Shown here: piece by piece, positions 36,442-43,605 of the stretch
How the letters are laid out: each line of letters begins with the position of its first letter
Numbering within the stretch: the first letter of the stretch is position 1
Assembly: GCF_001592105.1 (NCBI RefSeq)
Contig: NZ_BCWE01000017.1
Location: forward strand, 31,218-95,217
DNA from: Desulfolucanica intricata
GTDB lineage: Bacteria; Bacillota; Desulfotomaculia; Desulfotomaculales; Desulfofarciminaceae
Direction: 5' to 3'
Length of the DNA: 64,000 nucleotides
Position numbers and translations under genes: made by a program
Notes under the pieces: model-generated
Told to the model about the DNA's origin: nothing
What the model saw: only the letters and a program-made list of their open reading frames with translations
Databases searched by the model: none

Positions 36442-37137
36442 TCATTTACATTTCATATCACAAATAAGTCTTACCAATAAAACCTTTGAAGACTCTCGTT
36501 GTGGATTAAAATCAGTTACTTTTAATTCACAATTACATTCTTGAGCAATATAGTGGTATATAATTTTACTATAAAAAGCAGGAATGTATCCAATCTTAGC
36601 ACCATCATTTGTTTCTACTTGTAAAGCAAATCTATCATACTTATTCTCTAATTCAGGAGTAATTTTAAGTATTGTACCAGGCATCAATTTTTCAGGAGGA
36701 AGATTTGGGCCAACCCAATACCTCCAACCAGCAATATAAAACTCATGATCTAACCCCAAATTATCACATTTATGCAAAGCTTCAACAAATTCATAGTTAT
36801 CCGTTGCTAATTTTCCACCCGTTTTAGCTAAAATATCAAAATCACTACTTATATTACTTAAACCATACTTACTTAAAATATTTTTATAATCTGGTCTATC
36901 AGTATTTGGTAATCTTAGTGCAAATGCAGGAAATAATTTATTCGATTTATACACTTCTATTCCAGGAAAAGAGGGGTGAAGTTGATATCCATATTTTTTT
37001 GCAGAACTAAGACCTTGTTGATCATATTGAAAAAAGTATTTACCATTTTCAGTCCACAATCTTCCAATATTATGTCTTAGCCTAGTTTTTGAATTTTGCC
37101 AGACTAACCAAAGTTCTTTGTCACCACCACTATCCAC
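36442..37137 (-). CDS. HIRAN-domain protein
   Basis: 231 residues, GTG start overlapping the last base of the hipA-like stop codon. The C-terminal 110 residues are a HIRAN domain (EFYIAGWRYWVG, PGTILKITPELENKYDRFAL, IGYIPAFYSKIIYHYI). HIRAN domains recognise DNA ends or damaged DNA in SNF2-type helicases. The N-terminal half (LWLVWQNSKTRLRHNIGRL) resembles no family I know. The coupled start implies that it works with the kinase; fusion or pairing of HIRAN with other effector domains is known in bacteria. Confidence 0.8.
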   Translation of the reverse strand: MDSGGDKELWLVWQNSKTRLRHNIGRLWTENGKYFFQYDQQGLSSAKKYGYQLHPSFPGIEVYKSNKLFPAFALRLPNTDRPDYKNILSKYGLSNISSDFDILAKTGGKLATDNYEFVEALHKCDNLGLDHEFYIAGWRYWVGPNLPPEKLMPGTILKITPELENKYDRFALQVETNDGAKIGYIPAFYSKIIYHYIAQECNCELKVTDFNPQRESSKVLLVRLICDMKCK

Positions 37138-38021
37138 TATAAATTCTCCCTTCTAATCTCTAAAAGCTTATCTCTTCTTGCTATTAATATTTTATTTACC
37201 AATTTTTTTGATATGCTACTCATTATGTTATCCGGTATACTAGAAAGTATTTTATCAATCTGACCATCATAAAGGTTTCTTAGATTCTTTAAAGTTTTTA
37301 GTAAATGTTTTTTGTTTTTCTTAAGTAATATATTGACTAGATCAAAATGTTGTGTTCTCTTTTTTCCATTCGTAGAAATACAGGCCGCTGATTTGTTCCC
37401 CAAAACATAACTTTGAAACCTATTCTCATCCTTCAATAACGTGAACCTAACATCATCATTAAACTCTCTGGCTAAAGAAGAACTATTGTCATATGCAGGA
37501 GCAAGTTTAAATGTACCATTATTTGCATTACTAACCAGGCCCCAATTTTCACTATGTCTATCTGAATTTCCTATTAAAGAATCGAAAATTATAATATTAA
37601 TGAACTGATTCATAACCTTGAGATGTTTAGTAATCTCAAAAATTGCATCCAGCTTATGGTGTTTTAAATTTCTAGGATCAAATTTTTCACTCTCATAAAA
37701 AGAGAAATAAACATCTAAAAATTCAGCACCATGATGAAGTTGCTCCCCTGGCTCAAGAAAATTAAATGAAAGTGAGCCATACCCCTCTTCATTTTGGGCA
37801 ATCACAACTTCGGGAGTTGGAATCTTTATCACTTTACCAATGTCAGCAGCTATCTTTTCGGACCATATCTCACCTATTAGCTCTTGTCCTGTTTTCTCGT
37901 CCACCATTGGATATTTAAAAAAGGCACTACGCCTAGTCAGTGGATCTATATATAAATACTTTTTTCTAGTACCAAAACCATATTCTTCTTTTTCCCAATC
38001 CCTAACATCTATTATTGACAT
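37137..38021 (-). CDS. HipA-like serine/threonine kinase
   Basis: 294 residues. It has HipA/CtkA-type kinase motifs: FKYPMVDEKTG near residue 35, the catalytic loop in LIGNSDRHSENWGL near 155 and the metal-binding Asp in LAPAYDNSSSLAREF near 180. HipA kinases phosphorylate a translation factor or tRNA synthetase and arrest growth. No HipB-type HTH antitoxin overlaps it. Its only coupled partner is the HIRAN protein. A short HTH gene lies 480 bp upstream but is of a different class. Confidence 0.85.
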   Translation of the reverse strand: MSIIDVRDWEKEEYGFGTRKKYLYIDPLTRRSAFFKYPMVDEKTGQELIGEIWSEKIAADIGKVIKIPTPEVVIAQNEEGYGSLSFNFLEPGEQLHHGAEFLDVYFSFYESEKFDPRNLKHHKLDAIFEITKHLKVMNQFINIIIFDSLIGNSDRHSENWGLVSNANNGTFKLAPAYDNSSSLAREFNDDVRFTLLKDENRFQSYVLGNKSAACISTNGKKRTQHFDLVNILLKKNKKHLLKTLKNLRNLYDGQIDKILSSIPDNIMSSISKKLVNKILIARRDKLLEIRRENL

Positions 38022-38104
38022 ATCACACCATTTTCATAGAATATTTTAAGGTTTTATTATACCATATAATTATAAATTATGCATATGGGGTGATGCTGCT
38101 ACCA

Positions 38105-38343
38105 CAAAAAAAGCCTGTGGATAGTGCCGCTACTGGGGATAACCCTTTTACATACACTACCATTTTTTCCACCAAGACAGTCCTGTTACAAAAATAAAAC
38201 AATATCGCTCGTCCTGTTATCCCCATCCGCTTGTACAACTGGCCCGGAACACATCCAACAGTTTAATTATCATATCAAGGAAAATCTTTTTAAAGTAGGT
38301 TTTACCACTCATTCCAGTTGCCCACACTAACCACAGGCCCGTC
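38105..38343. repeat. Left arm of a large imperfect inverted repeat
   Basis: Three blocks (about 38112-38143, 38216-38252 and 38316-38340) recur in reverse order and orientation at 40041-40282 with nearly the same spacing. The first block, containing CCTGTGGATAGTG and ACTGGGGATAACC, is identical over 32-33 bp. The words TTATCCCCA and TATCCACA resemble DnaA boxes. The arms enclose the HTH, Cys-rich and SWIM genes. The rest of 38022-38501 has no gene. Confidence 0.8.
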
Positions 38344-38501
38344 GACTACTCAAGCAGAATTACCTATGCGGTTCACACGGGGAAAGGAAATACATAGTCT
38401 TATATACTCGCTCTGTAGAATGACCATCATCATAATAAAAAGATAAAAATCTTAATTTTGTTTCCTTCTATAGAATACGGGCTAAGGGCAAAACACACTA
38501 T

Positions 38502-38753
38502 CTATTCTAGTTCCCCATACAGCCTCTTCATCCCAGCCCGGGTCACAAGCCAGGTACCCTGAGACTTTCTAGCTTCCCATGGATAAAAACGGCCCGACTG
38601 GCAAGCACGCTTTACGGTTGCCATACTTTTCCCCCAAGTTTCAGCAGCCTCCGTGGATGTCATGACTTCATCCAATGCTTTCTTACCGGCCAGGGCCCGT
38701 TCTATTTCTTCATAATTGTTTTCAAGAATTTTTACCAACTCGTTATTGTTCAC
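38502..38753 (-). CDS. Small HTH (excisionase/AlpA-like) DNA-binding protein
   Basis: 83 residues, GTG start after GGAGG. A helix-turn-helix of the HTH_17 type is seen in MTSTEAAETWGKSMATVKRA, followed by a wing (CQSGRFYPWEARKSQGTWLV). The N-terminal 35 residues form a helix. Such proteins regulate or direct excision in mobile elements. It lies in the segment between the large inverted repeats, downstream of the SWIM gene. Confidence 0.75.
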   Translation of the reverse strand: MNNNELVKILENNYEEIERALAGKKALDEVMTSTEAAETWGKSMATVKRACQSGRFYPWEARKSQGTWLVTRAGMKRLYGELE

Positions 38754-38754
38754 A

Positions 38755-39039
38755 TTACATCCTCCATTTCAAACAGTTATTGCCGGGAGGAACTCCCGGC
38801 TTTAGTAAATCTTTTCTTTTGTAGCTACAACTCAATATCCTACGCGACGAGCAGCAGCCCTCCCCATCGCGTAAGATACCGGTGCCCGGCTCTTCCATAC
38901 ACCACCCACCCACCTGGTATGGTACCGGAAAACTGGGTTGACATCCGCAGCCTATACCATACGCGCCATAGCATAGGACTTTTTTGCACCGGTTACAACC
39001 GTTCCCGTATTTTTTATACTCCCCCGGGCACCGTTCCAA
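38755..39039 (-). CDS. Possible Cys-rich small protein
   Basis: 94 codons with ten or more Cys, among them CNRCKKVLCYG then GCGCQP. It ends next to the ribosome site of the HTH gene. A zinc-ribbon-like protein is possible, but codon use is unusual and there is no good ribosome site, so it may be a chance frame in GC-rich DNA. Upstream, 39078-39142 holds a 32-bp tandem repeat (TTTTAACTCCT unit, twice). Confidence 0.3.
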   Translation of the reverse strand: MERCPGEYKKYGNGCNRCKKVLCYGAYGIGCGCQPSFPVPYQVGGWCMEEPGTGILRDGEGCCSSRRILSCSYKRKDLLKPGVPPGNNCLKWRM

Positions 39040-39264
39040 CCGGTACCACTACATACTCATACCCAGGGAGTACCTGTTCTTTTAACTCCTAGGCGGTGGA
39101 GTGCCTCTCTATTTTAACTCCTTAGGCAAAGAGTGCTAATCTATGGCCGACAAGCAAGCCCGGGGACCGCTTCACCCGGTAGCATGTACAATATGGCTGC
39201 ACTCCGTCTAATAATCCACCCGCGCCACGTGGAGGCGGCAGCCCATGCGAGCACCGGGTAGGGA

Positions 39265-39606
39265 CTATGCCCCTACCACTCGTGGTCGCTGTGCCCCACG
39301 CGACCGGTTATCAGCCGGCTGTACAGCTGACTGCTGCTGTGCCAGTGCCAAGGCGGCTATAGCAATATGCTTACACTGGTGACCACCCACAAAGTAGTCC
39401 CTACAGCTGCACCAGCCACGAGAGCCATCTTTAGCGATCTGAACTGCATACTCATTGTGAAACCTGTCCCCTTCCATCCGCTGCACATACCCGCGAATCA
39501 CTGCATTCTCAATGACCACGACCTGCTGCCAACGATACTGACCACTTACCAATCCCTCTATAGCCCTGCCCAAACGCCGTGTCTCCATATCTCCCAATAC
39601 TTTCAC
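39265..39606 (-). CDS. SWIM zinc-finger protein
   Basis: 113 residues, GTG start at 39606 six bases after GGGAGGT. The SWIM motif is complete: WCSCRDYFVGGHQCKHIAIA (CxC...CxH). SWIM fingers bind DNA or protein and occur in SWI2/SNF2, transposase-linked and RecA-paralog-associated proteins. Here it is stand-alone. It is driven by a textbook promoter with two operators at 39638-39689, so it is tightly controlled. It lies inside the inverted-repeat-bounded segment. Confidence 0.8.
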   Translation of the reverse strand: MKVLGDMETRRLGRAIEGLVSGQYRWQQVVVIENAVIRGYVQRMEGDRFHNEYAVQIAKDGSRGWCSCRDYFVGGHQCKHIAIAALALAQQQSAVQPADNRSRGAQRPRVVGA

Positions 39607-39637
39607 TTGATTACCTCCCGTTTCATTTCTTTCTTAT

Positions 39638-39689
39638 ATTATATACCGATTACGGTACATTGTCAATATATTTTTTACCGTTTACGGTA
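39638..39689 (-). promoter_or_regulatory. Promoter with two palindromic operators for the SWIM gene
   Basis: On the minus strand TTGACA (39661-39666) and TATAAT (39638-39643) are separated by exactly 17 bp. A 14-bp near-palindrome, TACCGTAATCGGTA, fills the spacer. A second, TACCGTAAACGGTA, lies just upstream of the -35 box, 32 bp centre to centre, on the same face of the helix. This is a repressor-controlled promoter. The repressor is not identified; the 83-residue HTH protein is one candidate. Confidence 0.85.
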
Positions 39690-39960
39690 TTTTTTTAGCA
39701 GCTTCTAGAAGCCAGGTGAAAGAAAATGTGACCGGAAACAGCCAACGGAACAACCCGGAAGATACTAACCTCATATATACTGAACCAGAGAGCCGATGAC
39801 CAATCGTAGCCGGCGGCACTGGCCCAAGAGAAGGAGCAACCAAGATGCAAGCAACACTAGGGAGACGTTAAACAGTTATGGCCAATGAGAGAGCACCCGC
39901 ACTCCACCCACCCAATATATCTCTATCAACATTTTTTGTTTTTATAATGGTAATGGTCCT

Positions 39961-40015
39961 CCGCGCGAGGTACAAAAAAGCTTTGCCAACCACAAACTTT
40001 ATATACCTCGCGCGG
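39961..40015. repeat. Long-looped GC-rich inverted repeat 1
   Basis: CCGCGCGAGGTA and its exact complement flank a 31-nt loop, followed on the plus strand by AACTG. A second element of the same design lies at 40301-40354. Nothing suggests a gene across it. Confidence 0.75.
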
Positions 40016-40040
40016 AACTGCGACAACCCATGGGTTGAGA

Positions 40041-40282
40041 TCCGCCGGGCTTGTGGGTAGTGTGGGCAACCGGTAGGGGTGGCAGTGTTTTCTTTTAGTA
40101 CTTTACCCAATACGGGACAATAACGATATGGGTTTATTCCGGGCCGGTTGTCCAAGCGGATGGGGATAACCTCTAACTGTGAATAACTCATCTTATTTCA
40201 CCATAGCATATGAGGGTAAAAAATTCTTACAAATGGATACAGACCGGTTATCCCCAGTAGCGGCACTATCCACAGGCTGACC
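40041..40282. repeat. Right arm of the large imperfect inverted repeat
   Basis: This is the mirror of 38105-38343. Block III is at 40044-40067 (TAGTGTGGGCAAC), block II at 40134-40171 (CAAGCGGATGGGGATAACC), and block I at 40247-40280, identical to the left arm. A short minus-strand frame across it (MSYSQLEVIPIRLDNRPG) could be a gene start, but the left arm has stops in that frame, so I do not call it. Confidence 0.8.
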
Positions 40283-40300
40283 CAAGAGAAATTCATGCAA

Positions 40301-40354
40301 CCGCGCAGGGTACACAAGTATATGCCGAACGAGATCCTTACTTACCCTGCGCGG
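40301..40354. repeat. Long-looped GC-rich inverted repeat 2
   Basis: CCGCGCAGGGTA and its complement flank a 30-nt loop, again followed by AACTG. The arms differ from element 1 by compensating changes (GAGG/CCTC versus AGGG/CCCT). This supports selection on pairing, in DNA or RNA. Confidence 0.75.
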
Positions 40355-40484
40355 AACTGACGAAAAGGCATAGTTTTAATAGGGTGGGTGGGCGGTTTTT
40401 TTGCATATAGAACGCGGGAACTGTTTTTTGAGAATAAGAAATGTTTTTCCGCGGGTCCTAAACTATTGACCCCAGAGGATACCC

Positions 40485-40676
40485 ATGAGGCAGACCCATA
40501 AGCTGGACCACTGCAGCGCCGGAGCGTTAGTTTTCCGTTTCCAGCGGAGGCGCTGCTGTGGTCCGACATGCAATGTTTTTGTTAAATCACTGCAAAAGAC
40601 GGCGGGCCGTGTTTTTGGGCCCGCTGTCTTTTGCTTCCTTTGTCTCCAGAGCTACGACCCGGGAGGTGACCCGTAA
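40485..40676 (+). other. Mini-ORF 1 of a tandem pair (interrupted copy)
   Basis: 63 codons beginning MRQTHKLDHCSAGALVFRFQ with an AGAGGAT site upstream. The first 20 residues match mini-ORF 2. The later part is interrupted by the hairpin at 40592-40634. It may be a decayed duplicate. Confidence 0.35.
40592..40634. repeat. Strong 17-bp hairpin inside mini-ORF 1
   Basis: GCAAAAGACGGCGGGCC pairs with GGCCCGCTGTCTTTTGC with one mismatch around a short T-rich loop. It could be a terminator or a small palindromic insertion. Confidence 0.65.
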
Positions 40677-40764
40677 GCTGGACCGCTGTGCCAATGGTGC
40701 ATTAGTTTTCCGGTTTCAGCACTATTTGCACGGCGGGCTGACATGCATGACCTGTGAGCATTGA
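40666..40764 (+). CDS. Mini-ORF 2: 32-residue Cys peptide
   Basis: GTG start within GGGAGGTG, so the ribosome site is close or overlapping. It reads VTRKLDRCANGALVFRFQHY and ends LTCMTCEH. The CxxC pair plus an earlier Cys and a late His could hold zinc. It shares TRKLDxCxxGALVFRFQ with mini-ORF 1. A terminator follows at 40781. Existence as a peptide is uncertain. Confidence 0.35.
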   Translation: MTRKLDRCANGALVFRFQHYLHGGLTCMTCEH

Positions 40765-40780
40765 CCTGGATAGTTCAATA

Positions 40781-40830
40781 AAAAACGATAGACTTCGGAT
40801 GTTTTTCCGATGTCTATCGTTTCCTCTTTT
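40781..40830. terminator. Terminator downstream of the TPR gene and mini-ORF 2
   Basis: AAACGATAGACTTCGGA and TCCGATGTCTATCGTTT form a near-perfect long stem with A and T tracts on the two sides. It can end the four-gene minus-strand defence operon, whose last stop is at 40923, and the plus-strand mini-ORFs. Confidence 0.8.
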
Positions 40831-40922
40831 CTATTACCCGGGCCATAAGTTTACTATAACCATTCATTAACGAGTATTTTTTTAATTTAACATTTAAAGA
40901 CATACTACCAGTTCCTAAAATA

Positions 40923-42407
40923 CTATTTCGGCTGAGCAATAACATTCCTACACTCACATAAGTTTCTTTTCATTTCATAGTAATACGATTGCAGCATGAA
41001 ACTGTAATTTGCAATATTAATACCCGTCCTTTCAAACATCTGCAAATATTCTTTTGACGCTTCCGTTTGGTTGATAGCAAATTGGTAATAGGCAATTAAG
41101 AGATAAAATTCAGAAACTCTTGGATGCCTACAAAGCTTATGTAGTTTGGATTTGGCTAATCTAACATGCTTATCAATTAAACCTAGGCACATTTCTTTTA
41201 GTTGAATATCACTGCTTTCAATATTAGTCAGGCATTCATCAGCTATATTCAAATCAACTTCTATCTCTAAAATTAATAGATTATGCCTTGCACACATTTC
41301 CCTTATATTTAACAGTGTGTTATAAACAAACTGAAAGTCGTATATATCAGCATACTCTTTAGTTATAAAAATTTTTTCTTTTTCTAATGCTATTCGTTCA
41401 TAAACCTGATATTCAGCTAGTTCTGAAATGCAGCATTCAATATCTCTAATCGCTTTTTCAAATTGGTACTTGTTTAACTTAAAATACATGTCGATATATC
41501 TGTTAAAGGCCCTTGTTTCAGAATATTCTAATGTAAAAATAATTTCCTTACAACAAAAATATCTTTCCCTGGGGGTCATATTAAGATAATATTCAAGATT
41601 ATGTTCAATGCTATCCATAACCTCGTTGATTATAAGAATACCCGCATTAAACAACATTCTTAGGGTCGAACATTCAAATATTCTTAATTGGTGTTCTGAT
41701 AGTTTTTCTTTGTTCTCGTGATATCCGGTTATTATTTGTTTAACTTGGAGCATTTTATCTTCTTGCTGCCGCAAACAGGCTAGCTTAAAATTGTGTATTT
41801 CAAAAAAGTCATGTATATTATCCGGGCTTATAAGGATCTCATATATGCGCATATATTTATTAAAATTATCAGTATCATTAAAATATTGATATAAAGCTAT
41901 TAAATTTTGATATATGCAATGGTTGATTGCTTTATCGTTACTATTTATGTAAAATTCATAACTTTTTTGGTAACTTAATAAAACATCCTCCATAGAACCT
42001 TCCATTCGCTTAATTGCACCATAGTTGTTGTAAATAGCTGCTTTAAGCGTATTATTAACATTTCCATCAGCTAGCATATCAATAGCTTCTTTGCATAATA
42101 ATTTGGCTTCTATTACTTCTCCTTGTTCGAGTAACATAAGCGATTTTAAGTAACAATATCTCAGATAGTCTTTCTGTTTTATTTCCAGTAATATTAAATT
42201 AGCTGCAGGTATATCTCCGCAAAGGACAAGAATAAAAGCCTTATTAAATAATAAATCAGCTTTTTGTTCTGCGAAAACCCCTTTTTCATATACCTCATTA
42301 ACTAATTCGTATGCTTTCCTGTTATTATTCTCGTTTATCAACATATCGATGTGCGATTTAAATTCATTGTAATTTGCAAAATCCTTAATAAGTCCTTGCT
42401 TTAACAT
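40923..42407 (-). CDS. Helical repeat (TPR-like) protein of the restriction operon
   Basis: 494 residues, ATG after GGAAGGGA. Almost all helical, with TPR-like pairs in the first 200 residues (AEQKADLLFNKAFILVLCGD, AAIYNNYGAIKRMEGSMEDV, HCIYQNLIALYQYFNDTDNF) and further degenerate repeats. There is no enzyme domain. Such scaffolds often sense or regulate a neighbour. It lies 33 bp after the FRG gene at the end of the mod-res-FRG-TPR operon, so it probably partners the FRG protein. The pairing is inferred. Confidence 0.75.
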   Translation of the reverse strand: MLKQGLIKDFANYNEFKSHIDMLINENNNRKAYELVNEVYEKGVFAEQKADLLFNKAFILVLCGDIPAANLILLEIKQKDYLRYCYLKSLMLLEQGEVIEAKLLCKEAIDMLADGNVNNTLKAAIYNNYGAIKRMEGSMEDVLLSYQKSYEFYINSNDKAINHCIYQNLIALYQYFNDTDNFNKYMRIYEILISPDNIHDFFEIHNFKLACLRQQEDKMLQVKQIITGYHENKEKLSEHQLRIFECSTLRMLFNAGILIINEVMDSIEHNLEYYLNMTPRERYFCCKEIIFTLEYSETRAFNRYIDMYFKLNKYQFEKAIRDIECCISELAEYQVYERIALEKEKIFITKEYADIYDFQFVYNTLLNIREMCARHNLLILEIEVDLNIADECLTNIESSDIQLKEMCLGLIDKHVRLAKSKLHKLCRHPRVSEFYLLIAYYQFAINQTEASKEYLQMFERTGINIANYSFMLQSYYYEMKRNLCECRNVIAQPK

Positions 42408-42440
42408 TTTATCCCTTCCAATCTGCTAAAACCAATTCAT

Positions 42441-43487
42441 TCAAGGATAACAGACCAATCTTGTTGTAACGACCGCATTATCATACATATTCAATCTATA
42501 TGGGTGTTCGTTTATTTCCTGTTCCAGTCTTCTGTTCATTTGCCTGGAGAACCTGAAAACGGGGCTTTTAGAAATACTGTATCCTTTCGACGCAATAACA
42601 TCTTTGATATTGACAATATCTCTTTTAAACCTTTCACAATAAAGCTTTACAGCATCTTGAGTTATAAAGTGGCTCCTTTTTATCTCATCAGCAATGAGAG
42701 GAATAATTTCTAAAGGGAATAACTTATTCTCATTAGGAAATGGTTTATTTACAAATTGGTGAGTAAATATCTTACTAATTTTTATATTTGCTTCTGGGTT
42801 TTGTTTAAAAATTACCTTTCTACATTTCCCTGCTAAATCATCTGTTCTATCTACTTTATGAGCAAAAGCATATTGTGCTCCCGGACGCATATAGGGTTGC
42901 AGTCCCAATACTTTTAATGGGCTTTCTTTTTCAAAAGCCATGAATCCAGTTATTTGCCTTATACAACCGCATTTATTGTTATCTAAAATTAGTTCATATT
43001 TTTTTGTTTCCACGTTAAATTTATGGGTTGCAAAATATGCAGCAACAGCTATGTCGCAGGAAAAATCCATTAAATCAGTATCCAGCCCGTAATGCTGTGC
43101 TAATGCTCTGTATTGAACTGCTAGATTATTATTTTCATAGAATATTGAATATGGGTGTTTTTTTAAGATCAATTCAAAATCGATTATGTTCAGTTCCTTA
43201 ATAATAAGCTCTGCTTCATCATATTCTTTTTTTCTATATAAACTGGGTTTACATTCATCGTATATTCCGGGCTCTCCTCGATATAAATTACCTGGAAATA
43301 CGTTTGGTATAATGATATTTTTGCCATTTTCATCCGCCAGCAAGATAAATTGTAAAGTTCTTCTTAGCCTGGCCGGATCATTGTGTTCCAACAGCAATAG
43401 CGGGCTGCTTTCTTCATATTGTGCAATTGCTTCAAAGATATTATTGTAAACAATCAATTTATCAGTATCCATTTTATTGCCCACCAT
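42441..43487 (-). CDS. FRG-domain protein
   Basis: 348 residues. The FRG domain has its name motif in NLYRGEPGIYDECKPSLYRK (near residue 65) and the conserved ALAQHYGLDTDLMDFSCDIA and VAAYFATHKF (near residue 145). A third conserved piece is LGLQPYMRPGAQYAFAHK. FRG domains are common in defence islands. Their activity is not established, though growth-arrest effector roles have been proposed. It follows the type III restriction gene by 118 bp on the same strand and precedes the TPR-like gene by 33 bp. Confidence 0.85.
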   Translation of the reverse strand: MVGNKMDTDKLIVYNNIFEAIAQYEESSPLLLLEHNDPARLRRTLQFILLADENGKNIIIPNVFPGNLYRGEPGIYDECKPSLYRKKEYDEAELIIKELNIIDFELILKKHPYSIFYENNNLAVQYRALAQHYGLDTDLMDFSCDIAVAAYFATHKFNVETKKYELILDNNKCGCIRQITGFMAFEKESPLKVLGLQPYMRPGAQYAFAHKVDRTDDLAGKCRKVIFKQNPEANIKISKIFTHQFVNKPFPNENKLFPLEIIPLIADEIKRSHFITQDAVKLYCERFKRDIVNIKDVIASKGYSISKSPVFRFSRQMNRRLEQEINEHPYRLNMYDNAVVTTRLVCYP

Positions 43488-43605
43488 AATCCCTTTAATT
43501 TTTTTTGTTTTGGGTTTGCTTTTTTAAACCTGCCAAATTTTCTTTTACTTTACCTCATTAAAAACAATATATATTTGGTTTCAGCTAAGATGGGAGGCAT
43601 ACAAA

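Noticed and set aside
38502..38753. HipB antitoxin for the HipA-like kinase
   Set aside because: The HTH is of the excisionase/HTH_17 type, not Xre-like, and lies 480 bp away behind an inverted-repeat arm.
39868..40191. Minus-strand 107-codon frame across the right inverted-repeat arm
   Set aside because: The left arm keeps the DNA blocks but not the frame, so conservation is at DNA level; composition is otherwise unremarkable.
38105..40282. CRISPR array
   Set aside because: Repeats are few, long, inverted and not regularly spaced; no cas genes are present anywhere in the window.
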